Assembly (NCBI RefSeq): GCF_036785885.1
Contig: NC_092312.1
Coordinates: 24,322,001-24,386,000 of the forward strand
Direction: 5' to 3'
Length of the DNA stretch: 64,000 nt
From: Coffea arabica
Taxonomy: Eukaryota; Streptophyta; Magnoliopsida; Gentianales; Rubiaceae
The translations under genes and the position numbers were made by a program. Below are positions 1-12,825 of this stretch, piece by piece (the first letter of the stretch is position 1; every line of letters starts with the position of its first letter). A model generated the notes under the pieces. That model did not search any database. It saw nothing but the letters and a program-made list of their open reading frames with translations, and was not told where the DNA came from.

Positions 1-760
1 CTAGGAGTGCTACACCCTCAAACATGTCCTCGCGCCCTCCTCCTTTCTCCTCCTCTTCCTCTTTCAGCAAAAAGAAAAAAAGTTGTGATGGAGCGAAAAG
101 AATTCATAGTACAAAATATTTATTTTAATTTTTTAATGTAAGTGGAGGTCTCAAGTCCGACATATTTCACTTACATTTCCTTCTTTGCTCATGGTATAAA
201 ATACAAATACACACTAGGTATTAAGGGGTAGAGCCATTTGAGGCCATAGAAGTAAACAATAACAAATGCAATTATTGTGAAATGAAAGGCAAGATTCGCC
301 ATCCCTTTTAGTCTTTTCATATGATCTCCGATTGAAAATTTTAATTTGAAGTATGAAATTTGTTCACTAATAGAATTAAGTCATGCATTGTAACTTACAT
401 TGTCACATCAACTTTGTAAAGAAATGAAAATAATATATTCACTATTTTTATATACGGCATTGTTTTGTCATTTAGGTACCAAAGCTTATCTATTTATCAG
501 TAACAATAAACGCAGCGCAGCCAAGAATTCCATATTTTTGTTTTCCTTTAAGCTACAAGCTATCAATATGCTTACCTTGTACCTGATTGGAAGATTGATG
601 AGGGGATAACTAAAATCTTCTTATAATTCATGGGGCTAAACAAAAATTGCCAGAAATTTTCAATTAGGCCCCTCGAGATTTTGTTTATTAATTTGTTGCT
701 GATTATTTCCATCCACAACATTTGGTGGACTGCTGATACAAAACAAATAACCTAAAAACT

Positions 761-820
761 AGAAAAGGTTATAATTGCAGGCACAAAAACAGAAAAGGTT
801 ATAATTGCAGGCACAAAAAC
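761..820. repeat. Perfect 30-bp tandem duplication
   Basis: A 30-bp unit beginning agaaaaggttataattgcag occurs twice head to tail (761-790 and 791-820) without a mismatch. The lack of divergence suggests a recent local duplication. Confidence 0.95.
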
Positions 821-1820
821 ATTTTTTTTTATTTAGCTGCCAACCCTCCATGGATAGTATACAAAATCTTTAAACTGTTTGGTTGGCAGGATATAACATT
901 AATAAAGCTCTGAATCTGGTCAAAATTAAATAAACAAATAAAGCGCCGAATTAATAGAGTAGTTTTTCGTAATAAAAAATCCATTCTACCGAAAAAGATG
1001 GCATTGCAGCCAAGAAAAAAAAAACATTTTGGAAAATGGAGGGGAGGCAGCCTAATATACCTATTCGGGAAAGTGTTGACAATTTTTAAAAAATAGTTAG
1101 AATTAGTGTTCAACCGTTGACGAAAATTGTTTATATATTAGTATTACTTTGAGGCTAAGCTACGGCAGAATATTATTCAGACTCCCTAATGTATGAATTA
1201 GTCCTTGACAATTGAACTACCTTATACGATCATATATTAAGCAACTGAACTATAGAGACAAACTAAGCATGAAAAGTTTTTATATTATTAGAGGGAACTG
1301 GTTTCAAATTAGGTTCTTATGTTTCATAAATGAAATGTGTATGGGATTGGATACTATAGACCATCCCAAGTAGATGCGAGATTTACTTTTGGAACCTAGT
1401 TTGGAGTTAAAGAAAATGGAAGGTTATTAATTAATTGAATTTGCAAGTTAGGACAAGTCATAGGCTAGCCAATGATCTTTAGTCCTTGTGTATAAATTGT
1501 CTGCACCCTCAATTGGCTGAAATGACGAGTAAATTCCATCAGAAAGTTCATTGAAATCAATAAAATCACCAGAGAAAGCATCAGATAAGTTTCAATTGGC
1601 ATTGTCTGAAGAGTTTTGATTAGCATAAAATCAAAGTCCACGGTCAAATCCTTTCATGGCAGACAATGTTAGTGAAAAAGATCATTTTGACACTCAGGCT
1701 CTTAATCTGAATATTATAACATCATATACTTAGAATTGTCAAATCGAGTCCTCCAATGAAACCGCAAGCTTGAAGCAACATTTCCAAGAAAAAGTTTGTC
1801 ACACATTATTTTATACATTG

Positions 1821-1975
1821 TCCATGTAAAGTTCTTTTACACGAGCATTTGCATATGTATATTATTTGTGTAAAAATTAAATTTCAAATTTAAAAATAAA
1901 TTTCGTGATACACATCCAATACTACTCGTGTATACACTGACAATACATTTATTGGTGAAAAGATTAGTCTGAATG
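1821..1975. repeat. Diverged copy of a MITE-like family (family A)
   Basis: The segment contains the block cgtgtatacactgacaata and an AAATTTCAAATTT-type core. Similar blocks appear in the better preserved copy at 56302-56458 and in another at 11342-11457. Ends are not clear here. The assignment rests on eye alignment only. Confidence 0.35.
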
Positions 1976-2496
1976 ATGCAAATTGGTAAATTTCCATGGC
2001 AGTTAAAAATATAGCGGACCCAAAATATGGTAAAAACGCGGTTCCTGCTACAACAAAACATTAATGAACATGATTTGTGGGGAGAAAATATTAACTTATT
2101 ATGTTAGAGTACCAGTATCAAAACTAGCATATGAATCCTAACTTCATGAGGAAAGTAATGTCCAACATGTTTCATAGTATCTCAGGAATAATCTGCGGGT
2201 AGCATTCGAGCTTACATATTAGTATGGCTTCTTAACTTAGGAAAAAAAATGTTAGACAAGAAACTGCCATCTTATCCATTTTCTATCTATAGGGGAAAGG
2301 CCAAAATCATTATGTCTAAGAATGTTTGAGGACTTTATGGGTCTTTTTGATGTTTAAAGACTATCCAGGATCCACAACCTTTTACACAGGTTTCGATATA
2401 ATTTACCCTTCTAATTTTTTGCATAATTACGTTATTCCGATTTGGAAGCAATAACAAAAGCTAGAAAAGGACCAAAAACCCAAAAAATAAAAATAA

Positions 2497-2519
2497 AAGA
2501 AGAAGAAGAAGAAGAAGAA
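2497..2519. repeat. (GAA)n microsatellite
   Basis: About seven to eight consecutive AGA/GAA triplets within an A-rich tract. Confidence 0.9.
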
Positions 2520-3523
2520 AAGGAAATATACAAAAGCAGCAGATGGCAACATTTCAATCTAGACATAGTATTTGCCTAACGCGTTCGACATCATATTTTG
2601 AGTTATTAAAGTGAAACCGTTAACAACTTTTCTCTTTTCATAATTACATGCAATCTTAGCTGCTGAATTTCTTTACAAAGATCCCCATTGATCCAAGAGG
2701 TCCCTGGGAAGAAGTCTTGTATGTGTGAAATTGGGGAACCCAAAAGTTTTTGCAAAACCTGGAGTGTAGGCGGAAGCTGTGGAACGGAATCCATCTCCAC
2801 CGTCAATATATATAAGATTTAACTTATTTGTAAACATTTCTTTCGCTCTTTTCCTTTCTTGGGTAATTATTTCAGGTCAATGTTGTTTAGTTTGAGTTTA
2901 TTGTACTTCCTCTTTACTTCCACACGTGCAAACCTCCAACTCCGTTGAATTTCTTGACTTCAATGTAGGATTAAACTAGATCAATGACCCCCAATGGACA
3001 CAAGAGATGGCCAAAGTCTTCTTTTGCCATCCATTGAGCTTGAATATTTGTGTTGCACAGGTTGTTCATGGGTGATTTTCCTTCAACTTAAGGTCATAAA
3101 AGGAGGTTATTCAGTAGCCATCGTAGCTTTAATTTATAAGCGTTTTGTGTATCACGGTCATTAGTCAAGTCATGACGGCTATGGACATGCTTTGAATTGT
3201 TCAAACATCCTTAGACAAATTTGGAAAGCATTCGATTTCTCAATCTGGTTAATGAAAATTGAAAAAGAAATCTTTGCGTCTCATGGGCAAACAATTAAGA
3301 GCGAGAGAAAGATGAGAAAAGCAGAAAGAAAATGTAACAGAACTAGAAAGGAAAAGTAGGGAATTCGTCTTATACGAGATTATTTCCACCGCTCGGGTCC
3401 ATTCATGATACTCACGTCCAGCAAATCTAATGTCCATAAAGCTAAATTCTGCAACATATGCACAGCACTTTACGTAGGACGTCTGGAAGAACGTCTTGTC
3501 CACTCCCACAATTCTGTTTAGAT

Positions 3524-3655
3524 ATGAGGTTATTTGAAATATTTATTATAGTATTTGTTTTATGATGTGATGTATATAAAATAAAAAGATTGATTGAAAA
3601 CTATGCTTGTGATATAAGTAAATAATTTTTTGCAAATAATATGATATCATAAACA
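3524..3655. repeat. Diverged copy of MITE family B
   Basis: Contains ttatttgaaatatttattatag, gatgtgatgtatataaaat and gattgattgaaaactatg-like blocks in the same order as the MITE at 21823-21998. Terminal inverted repeats are eroded. It ends near cataaacaaaccc, which matches the family's CAAACA-type terminus. Confidence 0.45.
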
Positions 3656-3903
3656 AACCCACTATCACGAAATCAAGTGATGCAGTGCCACCTATTTTCT
3701 CTCACGAAAACACCGGCGGTATTAGTATATATGTATTAAAGCTCAAAATTATTCCAAATAATACTCCATAATTAGGAAGATTAACATTTAGTTAAAATAA
3801 ATTTAGACTTTGCGAGATTTGAATCTAAACTTCTACCATAGTTTCAACCACTTAACTAAAATGAAACGTTATTGACATACTTTAGCTATGATAAAAATTT
3901 CTA

Positions 3904-4172
3904 TTCCCTCCGTCCCAATTATTTTGTCATATTTTGGAAATCCATTTTTTTTAAAAATAGTGATTTAGTGGTGATGTCTGTACTTCTCGTTCCAATCTTA
4001 TCTTTACAAACTTAAAATTTGAAGTTAAATGATAATATGCATATGATTAAAAGGAGAGACTATATTGAAGAGAAAAAGAGACTAAAAAGTGTTTTAACTT
4101 TCTCAATACAACAAATATTTTAAAACATTTTAAAATAAAAAATACGACACTTTCAATAGAACGGATGGAGCA
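3904..4172. mobile_element. Stowaway-type MITE
   Basis: The left end reads TTCCCTCCGTCCCAATTATT and the right end, read on the other strand, reads TGCTCCATCCGTTCTATTG. These are the hallmark CTCC(C/A)TCCGT termini of plant Stowaway (Tc1/mariner) MITEs. The element is flanked by TA on both sides (3902-3903 and 4173-4174), the expected target duplication. The interior is AT-rich and noncoding, so mobility would depend on a mariner transposase elsewhere. Confidence 0.8.
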
Positions 4173-7100
4173 TAAAATGCTATTACTATTTCACAAAATG
4201 AAAAGTACGAGACTTTCAAAATTACTATTTCGCAAAGTACATGAAATGTTATTGATTTACCTTAGCTATGATCAAAATTACTAATGTAATCTAGGAGATG
4301 ACACTAAAAGTTAGGACAACCACGTGAGATGTCCAAGTCATAAGCAACCTAGTGGATGTTGGCCACGAGACAAGCATTAGTAACTTTGATTAAGAGTTGG
4401 TCAAACTGAAAAGAGACGCCCGCGAAGACCGGCCTCGTGGACCATCTTTTCTACAAAGTCCATTCCATCATATAGATTAGACAGATATAATATCCCGTTT
4501 TGGTGCTCCTTTTCTTAACTTATTATTGCTGTCTTCTTTCTTGCGTTTTTGGTGACAAAAAATGAGATGGAATATATATTTTCTCACACTTCTTCTTGAG
4601 AAGAACCACCATAAACATTTCTTTCATAACTTGAATATATTGGTAATCCTTTAAACATGATTAAGAAAGTCTCTATTACAAGGAGTTAGTAAATAAGCCA
4701 AAAAGTTTTGTTTGACATGTATCTATAAGACTCCAATATGAAAACTTCCATGTATGGTGTTTCTTATTTCCTAGTACGTTACCTTGGTGCACTTAGAGAT
4801 CATTATCCATAAATATACTGACATCAAAAGTTGTTAACAAAAAGGGCCAAACTTTCCTTCAAGCTGCATGTCAGATCATGTGATGAGTCCTATTTGATCA
4901 CATGAACCAAGTATCAAATCAATCTTTTGAGGTTTTAAGTACAGATTTCGATCAACATCTTGGCACAAATTAACTTTATCTTGATTAAAGAGATCCGCCA
5001 AGAACATCTTGAAAGTGGGCTTAAAGGCAAAACCGTCTCCTAACTGCACTACCAATTAGTATTTTGGTAGGAAAGATTGTGAATTGGTTTTACATAAATT
5101 GAGTGGGAATCTAGCAAAAGTAAAAAACCTAAAAAGCATCTCATAGTGTTCCAATAAGATTGAAGTTGGATGCACCAAAAGTTAAACAAAGTAGTATTGA
5201 ATTTGTGACAAGGATTCCTTTTAAACAAAACAGACCCAAAAACAAAAAGCATGAAATGAAGCTGAGCTAATTATATCGTTTGTTGTACGTACAACATCCA
5301 TGCATTTTGTCGACTAAATGGGTTCTCCAAAACTGAGGACTGAAAGGAGGGTATATAATGGCCACTTTCCTACTTCACATCGTCAAAAGTAAGTACTCTA
5401 TTATGTTACTGCTATCTATCTTCTGAGGTCCGTTTTCACTATCTCAAAGTTCTTCTGGGCAAAATGGGGACTGAGGAGTACCAACTTATTGATGTCACGA
5501 AGACACCAACTGATGTCCCTTTGTTTTTGGGTGGATCTGGCCGTCTGCATGGTTGGTAAGGAATTGCAGTTCAGAAATTGGCAGGAGTTGGTGGAAGTGG
5601 AGTACTGTCGATCGAGTTTGCCTGAATTAGAGGAAGATAGATGAAGATAAAGCTGCTGGACCAGTCTCAGTTTCTCAGTTCTCAAGAATCAAATTATGCT
5701 ACTAATTAAACAACATATTTCCCACCACCCCTTTATCCCCCAGAATTTTCGGGCACCAGGCCCTATGCCCCTATGACAAGTGGTGGTGGGGAAATGGTCA
5801 TCAGAATCCAAGGGGTGGCAAGTGACACCTGACAAGAAGCCAGATCACTATTCATTAACTTCAAACCCCATTGGAAGCAAAAATTTTAGTGTAATGACAG
5901 ACTGAAATGCATTTGGTAATGAGCTGAGCTGAATCCAATCCAATCAGCAGAGAGTTAGGAGTGATTAAAAGAAGATCTCTACCAGTCGTTTCTTCGCATC
6001 ATCCCCGTCCGTGTCATATTTCAGCATCATCAGCACTACTCTCTGGCTGGGGTGGCACCACTTTCTATATTCTCTGTGCTTTTTCCATGTGCCAAATTTG
6101 TAGTGGTATAGAGTATTTCAGTTTATATTTATATCAAACCCTTTTCACTTGGAAATCCTTTTGTATATCACGTTGTATATTAGTGAAATTCTTAATATAG
6201 AACTCTTTTTCTTTTTTCTTTTTTTTGAAAAATTTATATAGAGCTCATATCATACACCAAAAGGTCTAGTAATGGTATACATTCAACTTTTACATGAAAT
6301 AAAGAAGTATATGCAATCTGTAAAGAGAAATTACCATATCGATTTGATGTAGATGAATCTGAGAAAATTTATGTATAATAAGGTTGAATTTGAACTTGCA
6401 CTCAGGGATTGAATTACCTAAATCATCATACAACAAGCTAGACAAAGTTTTTAGGACTTGTTCTCATTTGCTATAGATTTTTGTAAAAGGTGACTAGAGA
6501 AAGTTGTCATGCAAAATATTCAAAATCGGCCGAAGTTACTCATGGTTAAATTCTAGATTATAAATTTTTTACCGTTAAAAATTGTAAGTATCTAAATATG
6601 AAAATATATCATAACATAAAAAAGAATTAATTATTTAAAATCAAAATCTAAAATCAAGTAAAAAATCAAACAAGAAGAAGCCCTAGGTTTCTCGCACAGA
6701 CATCAAAGTTTCGTACACGAACTTAAATGCCTCGCTTTCCCGTAGAGCTTGTCATTTTAATTCTATCTCTCTCATATATATATATATATATACTTTTTTA
6801 TTTATTTAAATATATTTATTTATTTGGAAAGACCATAACTCCTTTTCTTTTTCACTATATCTCCTCCCTACATATATCAATATACAGAAGGCCACATGCA
6901 TACACACATACATGGTATATTTACTTGTACATACTATTGGCAAGTTGATAAAGGTGCAAGCAAGTACTTTATGAATCAACTGCAAAACTGGTATACCTAA
7001 TTACTTTACTCAACTTAACTTCTTTTTTTTTCCCCCCCTAAGTGTCTCTAACGACTCATCCATTAAATCGTCATGCTATTGAAGCATTGATCCACTCCTT

Positions 7101-8330
7101 TTGAAATTTGATAATGAGTTAGAGCAAATGAGACCAATCCCATCTGTTTCATCTCCCATTTGCAAAATTCAGCTCCCCGATGAAGGCTAATGACTCGAGG
7201 TGGGGGTTTGTCGCCTTTCAGCATTATTCTTAAATTAATTAGCAACTTTTCTTGGTCATCTCAACAACACAGCCACTATCCACCAATAAAACTGCGTCTG
7301 CGGACTCACAAAGGTGATTAACTTCCCCCTAATCTATGCTTAAATCCGAGGTCCCCACCATGTTTGCTACCTAAACATTTTTTTAATGTGTATTAGTCTT
7401 TATTGAAAGATTGGGCAGTAGACATATTGGTTCCACCAAACTCTTAGGCTGATTTCAGGCAAGTCCAAGGTTTTGTCTATGTGAAAGCAATGATAGCAAC
7501 CAGCTGGCTGTGGACCTTCATTTTCATATTATAGAGCAATAGTGGGTCTTTTTTAAAAAAAAAAATTAGAAGGGGATAGATAGTGCTAGGTCTGATTCCA
7601 GAAAATTGATCAACGAGAATAATAGGGTTTTTGACAACCCAATAAACACAATAATAAAGTAAGTAAAATAAATAGAAAGACACAAAATTTTACGTGATTC
7701 ATTTTATGTCCACAGGCAAAGGGGTAGCGGATTTATTATAACAAAAAGAGAAAGGCTAGACAATTTGCTATAGCAAAAAAAGAGTATTGCCCTATATCTA
7801 CAGGCGAAGGGATAGCAAATTTACTATAACAAAAATTCCACAAGTTACTATAACAAAAACTCACGATCAAAGGGGTACCACATTTATTATAAGAATACGA
7901 AAGAGAGAGTACAAAACCCTTGGAAATAATTTCGAGGTTCAAAAGCACATAAAACTGAAAACACAAAAGAGTCTAAATAAGACAAAATCTTAACGGTCCA
8001 AAGGCCACAACTTGCTCTTTTGATTTCCTGCCTAACCAAAACTCCTTTCAAATTGGGGTGTGGTCAAACTCTTTTAGACTGGTGTATACGGCACTTGAAT
8101 TGGTGCTTTAACACACTTAAACTCATGTAAATCCACTATATTTATAACCACCAAGAGTAAAGATTTTTTGTAAAACTTTTGATGTAGGATACAAAGACAG
8201 ACTCAACACATAGGATTTGAGAGGCTGGAAGGGAGTAGGGGATGAGAATCTGGACGTCTAATTCTTGGAATTTCAATTTTAATCATTAGACTAAAACCTC
8301 ACTGGCTAAAGCAATAGTGGGTCTCTATGG

Positions 8331-8376
8331 CATACATACATACATACATACATATATATATATGTATGTATGTATT
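8331..8376. repeat. Palindromic (CATA)n-(TA)n-(TATG)n microsatellite
   Basis: CATA units run into a TATATATA centre and then into TATG/GTAT units, so the two halves are reverse complements. The 46-bp tract could extrude as a near-perfect hairpin or cruciform. Confidence 0.9.
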
Positions 8377-9483
8377 AATTAATAACAAAAGAATAGATGA
8401 TTAATGGAGAAATAATGAGATTTAACATAATCAATCTTGTCCAAGATTAAAATAGCTCGATAAAGTTTGCACGAACAATTTAACAGATGCGTGGATTATA
8501 TTTAGTTGCATAGATGAAATAAGAGGTGGAGAATGCACTGTTGGCGTATGCTAGCCCCTTAATCATTAAATAAACAAAGATGCGACATAAAATAAAACAT
8601 AGGGATTCCTTGCAATTTTATAATGAGTACCATTTGGATAAAATTTTGTTTTATCATCTGGTTGAGAAGGATTGATATGATTGTACAGCATAGTGCTTAA
8701 AGTATGATTCTTCCCATAATCATTTGTTGATGAGCACATATTAAAGTGTTTACCTTAACTATGTTTTTATCATTATTATGGTTGTGAATTGTTTACTTAG
8801 ATCTTCCAACAACAAAGAGTAAATTTTGATATCTTAGTTGCTAGGAACAAGAGTTACGCACTTAAAATAGAATATATGGCACCAGAGCCTAAATCTTAAA
8901 GTATTAATAAATAACAAACAATTCTTCAAAACCTTTTCGCATTGTTAGTACGATGTAGAAATTTTAAACAAGAAAATTGTTAATTTAAGTATCATTCTTG
9001 GGTCAAGTATTAAAAATGGCATAGCTTCCAAAAAAGATGTTAACCAAAAGAAATATGATCTCAAGGTTAAATGGTATATATTATTAATTACTGCCCCTAT
9101 GAAGCACGAGGATTACTATTTTTTCATTATCTCATTTCAGTCACAATTGACATGTCCCTTTTCTTTTATCATTACACATTGCAAGAAGGTTAACATCGTG
9201 ATTTGAACATAAGTATACTACTAGTGACTTGTTAGTGGTAACTTTTACAAAGTAGATTATCAATGTCAAGTAGTCCTATTGATTTTTATAAGCTTGGAAA
9301 TGGATTTGGGACATCACCAGCTAATTACGTGATCAGTTATTAAATTTAACCACATTGATATTTCTTGCCTACTGGAGTATTTTGGTAATGCAGCTTCCAA
9401 ATTTCACTGTTGAATTTGATGGCCAAGTTAAAGTGTATCATAATAAGGTTCCAAAGCAATAAGCAACATACCATATTAAGACT

Positions 9484-9762
9484 TTGGGTGCGTTTGATAA
9501 AACTGAAGTGTAAAAACTGAAATTTGAATCCATTAAATAATTGAATTATTAAGTATTAAATCTAATATATTTGGTTGCATATTACATTTAGTGATAAGTG
9601 AATATCTTATCACTTAATTTTGGGAACAAGTTTTGTCTAGAAAATTCAGTGCCACTTAATTAATTCAGATGTTTAATTTTTTGTTATCAAATAGTATGAA
9701 TATATTATATCTGAATCTATTAAATTTAAGTGCTGAATTGAGTTATTAAACAGGGCTTTTGT
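9484..9762. mobile_element. Possible MITE with weak inverted ends
   Basis: The segment begins ttgggtgcgtttgataaaac and ends with a block whose complement reads gccctgtttaataactcaat. The ends are partly complementary, with a GTTTGATAA/GTTTAATAA core of the sort seen in plant hAT MITEs. No convincing target duplication was found, so the boundaries are tentative. Confidence 0.35.
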
Positions 9763-10404
9763 TTTCAAAGGTTTTTTTTTTCCCTGTTTAAGGTAGCAAT
9801 TTGTGTTTTCTACAAAGCAAAACAGTTTTTCTTTTTAAGTTTCTACAACTATTTGACGGAGGATCCATTTACCAATCAAATTGATGATAGTGAAAATCTA
9901 CTAAATTATGGACATCCTGATCTAGAGGTTAAGGTTGAGTTTCAGGAGTCAAAAAGGTTCCAACTTCTTAATTCCCAATCTTCCACTGTTTAGAAAAAAA
10001 ATACTTTAAAAAAAAAAAAAAGAAGCCTACTAAATCGAACTATCTTTTGGGCTGGACCTAGGACGAAATTTGGCTCCACAGCGTAGAAAAAAATTTAATT
10101 ATCCCAAAAAAATGAAACGATTTTAAGTTTTAAGTTTCTCTTCTCCTTGTAGAACGCAAAAGGATGAAACGTGGTTTTCTTAACTGTTATTGATGCCAAA
10201 ATGCAGCTCCTGGTGGCCCAAATCAAAGGTTCATAAACAAGCACGCAAGTCACACCATGGTAGTAGCTTTTAGAACCCATTAAATTCAACAATTGGCCCA
10301 TAAATTGGGTATGCGATTAGACAGAAGGGCCCATAAAACATAGTTTCAGCCTGTTATCTACACCACAAATTTGATGCAATTGTATATAAATGGGTTTCGC
10401 TAAG

Positions 10405-10673
10405 TAGGGGTGTAAACGAGATTAATCCAAATAAATGCCCTAATATTCAAACTTATTCTATTATTTTAATAAATTTAAAATTTTGTTCAAGATTCATTTG
10501 TTTATTTACCGAATTTAGTTTGAACGAGTGTTTTTTTTATTAAATTTGAATGTTATCAAATATAAAATATTATTCATTCTTGATTTGATTAGTTGATGAG
10601 TCAAATTTGAACGGATTCTCGCCAAGTCGAACTCGATTCGAATATCAAATAATTAGTTCATTTTTCAGCCCTA
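10405..10673 (+). mobile_element. hAT-type MITE (copy 1 of a family)
   Basis: Terminal inverted repeats are TAGGGGTGTAAA at the left and TAGGGCTGAAAA (complement) at the right. They are flanked by 8-bp direct repeats TCGCTAAG and TGGCTAAC, matching at six of eight positions. An 8-bp target duplication is the hAT signature. A homologous copy in the opposite orientation lies at 41500-41773 and shares the internal block gttatcaaatataaaa. The element is noncoding. Confidence 0.8.
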
Positions 10674-10765
10674 TGGCTAACAAGTGTTTAATGAGTGCTA
10701 AAAAGACTTTAAGTGTTAAATTTTACGTGAAAAAAGTTAATTTGAAAAAGCGTCTAGTATAATGA

Positions 10766-10768
<3 letters not shown>

Positions 10769-10797
<29 letters not shown>
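10769..10797. repeat. (TA)n microsatellite
   Basis: An uninterrupted TA dinucleotide run of about 29 bp. Confidence 0.95.
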
Positions 10798-10800
<3 letters not shown>

Positions 10801-11341
10801 GTGGAATTTATGTGCAATAATAGGGAATATCATTAGAAAAATCTAAATTTTTATAGCTATTATTTGGTCAACATACATGACCTCAAATTCTCACTGGTAG
10901 ACCATAATAACTGGGCTAAAATCACGTACTCTAAGTTATATTTCATCTACTTCAAAATGTAGAGTATCATAAAGATTTAGGCAATTCATAGGCAATCATG
11001 ACTTTAAGTTGATCATCATGATACATACTTTTCTGCTAATTGGGTTGTGCGCCTGCGTTGCACGAATTTGCCAAGAAGATTGTGATAATAATAACACTAG
11101 TTATGAACATAATCCAGCAATAATTTTCTCTTCTCTTGTTTAGAAATCAATTGCTCAGGAAAGCTTATATTTATCTTGTTGCGCTTGTGATTTTTACTTT
11201 TCAAATACAATAGTCAATTTTTTAAAACAAAAATTTGCAAGGCCAATATGTGAGTAAATGGAAATTTCACAAAATTTATTGGTGCAAATATGAGACATAT
11301 TGAAATTATTAAAAAAAAAAACTCGTAAGCCTAATTTTTCT

Positions 11342-11457
11342 AATGGATTAATGCATGTATGACATATAATTCGAATTTAAATTTGAAATCCAAAATTTGC
11401 ATGTATATCATGAATTTAATCGTGATAATATGTATATTGTGAAAGTGTATATAAGAT
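11342..11457. repeat. Diverged copy of MITE family A
   Basis: It shares the ordered blocks ATTCGAATTTAAATTTGAAA, TTTGCATGTATATCATGAAT and AAAGTGTATATAAGATTT with the better preserved element at 56302-56458. Confidence 0.5.
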
Positions 11458-11785
11458 TTACTCATTTTCAGTTCTGCTAAAAAACTTATGGGCTACCTAA
11501 AATCAAGAGCTTTCGCCTCGAATCTATACTACCATCCAGGATAAAATAGGACAGAAGGAGAACAAAAATGGGAACATAAATAAATCTTGCCTCTCCATTC
11601 CATTAGGGCAGATGACCCTAGTTTTTTGTGTAACTTTGATCTTTCCTGAATGAATCATCTAAGCCACTAATTGACAGGAAAAAAGTTCTGATCGAATCGG
11701 ATTGAACATTAATCCTTGATAGATGTATGTAGAAGAGAATTCTTACAAACATATACTATATGCAACAATGGAGAACTGCCAGTAT

Positions 11786-12604
11786 CTATACCCATTGCGC
11801 TGGAAAAACACGGGCGACAATCACAGTAATATCATCATTCTTGCCTCCAATCCACCCAATATTTCCAGCCTTTTCACTCTCAACTGCAAAAGGAGTAACA
11901 GCCAAACTGCTCTCAGCCTGTTGAAGAGCAAAATCTGCTATCTTGCAAGCCAAAATCTCTGAACTGTCGAAATTTTTCTCTCCTTCCGTGACTAACTGCT
12001 CAAGTTCTTCATTATGCACGTTATCAAACAATCCATCCGTCCCTGCAACGATTATGTCTCCAGGAACGACATCCCTTTTGATCTCCTCAGCCACATCCAG
12101 ATCATTCCTCTCCTTTCCTAGCTGGTAGGGACAATTAAACTCATGCTGCTGAATTCGCGACCGGTAAATAATTCGTCCATTCCTGATATGGACAAATCCA
12201 CTGTCTCCAACATTCACAGCGTGCAAACAATCATTATGCAAGGCCAGGATGCAAGCCGTGGATGACCCTTTTGCTTTAGCTATCGCGAAAGCTTGATGTA
12301 AAGCCCTTTTAGGATCAACCGGACCAACCTGACTTTGTTGTTCGATGTATTTAACAGTGTTCTTCATTAGTTCTCTTGAATATTCTCCAGAATCGATGCC
12401 TTTCTTGGACCATCCACCAACCCCATCAGCCACCCCAAGAGCCTGCAACTTTGGCAGTATGAAGTGATCATCCTGGCCTCGAGGCTTCTCTGGATCATCT
12501 TTGGGTATGTACATTGATCCGGCTACAAACTTTAACCTGCCGGAACAAATTTTTTCATTTTGGAAAGCCGTCCCATCTGACATTTTCCTTTGTACCCTAG
12601 CCAT
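11786..12604 (-). CDS. PP2C-type Ser/Thr protein phosphatase (plant PP2C55/80/26-like)
   Basis: Encodes a metal-dependent Ser/Thr phosphatase of the PPM/PP2C fold. Taking the ATG at 12604 gives 272 residues. Visible motifs are the metal-binding GQDDHF (about 43-48), VADGVGGW (58-65), VNVGDSGF (131-138), VAGTDGLFDNV (186-196) and GGKNDDITVIV (253-263). The paired aspartates that hold the Mn/Mg ions are all present, so the enzyme should be active. The order and wording of the motifs match the short plant PP2C group that includes Arabidopsis PP2C55 and PP2C80, which are larger because of N-terminal targeting regions. The frame is open 56 codons further upstream (to 12772), but that part is AT-rich and hydrophobic and looks like untranslated leader; a start at 12583 is also possible. 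The coding part has no intron. A decayed paralogue lies at 14395-15174 on the same strand. Confidence 0.85.
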   Translation of the reverse strand: MARVQRKMSDGTAFQNEKICSGRLKFVAGSMYIPKDDPEKPRGQDDHFILPKLQALGVADGVGGWSKKGIDSGEYSRELMKNTVKYIEQQSQVGPVDPKRALHQAFAIAKAKGSSTACILALHNDCLHAVNVGDSGFVHIRNGRIIYRSRIQQHEFNCPYQLGKERNDLDVAEEIKRDVVPGDIIVAGTDGLFDNVHNEELEQLVTEGEKNFDSSEILACKIADFALQQAESSLAVTPFAVESEKAGNIGWIGGKNDDITVIVARVFPAQWV

Positions 12605-12825
12605 CAGGATGCCGTGAGCTATGAAGTAGAGCGAATAAAGAAAGCGAATCAAGTAGATCAAAGAAAATAAATCAAGGACAATCAACCAAATAAATATCCT
12701 GTATTTATATCTCCTAATTATACAAGGACTTTGGTTTACCCCAGCTTGTGGAAGAAAATATTCTTTTTCCAAAATTCCTAACGTAGCCAGGAAAAGGAAA
12801 TAACCCCTAAGTTATCCAAGTATTA

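Larger units (their letters stand above)
1..3903. other. Intergenic, no gene seen
   Basis: AT-rich sequence in which both strands carry only short open frames (under 95 codons) with no recognisable protein motif and no consistent splice pattern. It holds a 30-bp tandem duplication, a GAA microsatellite and degraded MITE-like copies, listed separately. I see nothing that supports a gene. Confidence 0.7.
4175..10404. other. Intergenic, no supported gene
   Basis: This is a long AT-rich stretch without a supportable coding region. A TATA-like promoter motif near 5350 with a 31-codon frame at 5464-5559 is discussed under findings. At 7690-7900 a roughly 70-85 bp motif (an AGGCAAAGGGGTAGC-type block followed by ttattataacaaaaa) recurs about three times with divergence, which looks like degraded transposon sequence. 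Microsatellites lie near 6776 and 8331. Confidence 0.6.
10674..11785. other. Intergenic, 3' side of the PP2C gene
   Basis: No gene is seen. It includes the TA microsatellite, a hairpin at 11046-11064 resembling a Helitron end (see findings) and a diverged family-A MITE copy at 11342-11457. The last few hundred bases are probably the 3' untranslated region of the minus-strand PP2C gene, although no polyadenylation site can be fixed from sequence alone. Confidence 0.6.

Noticed and set aside
11786-12128. Plus-strand frames opposite the PP2C gene
   Set aside because: They are antisense shadows of the conserved minus-strand coding sequence.
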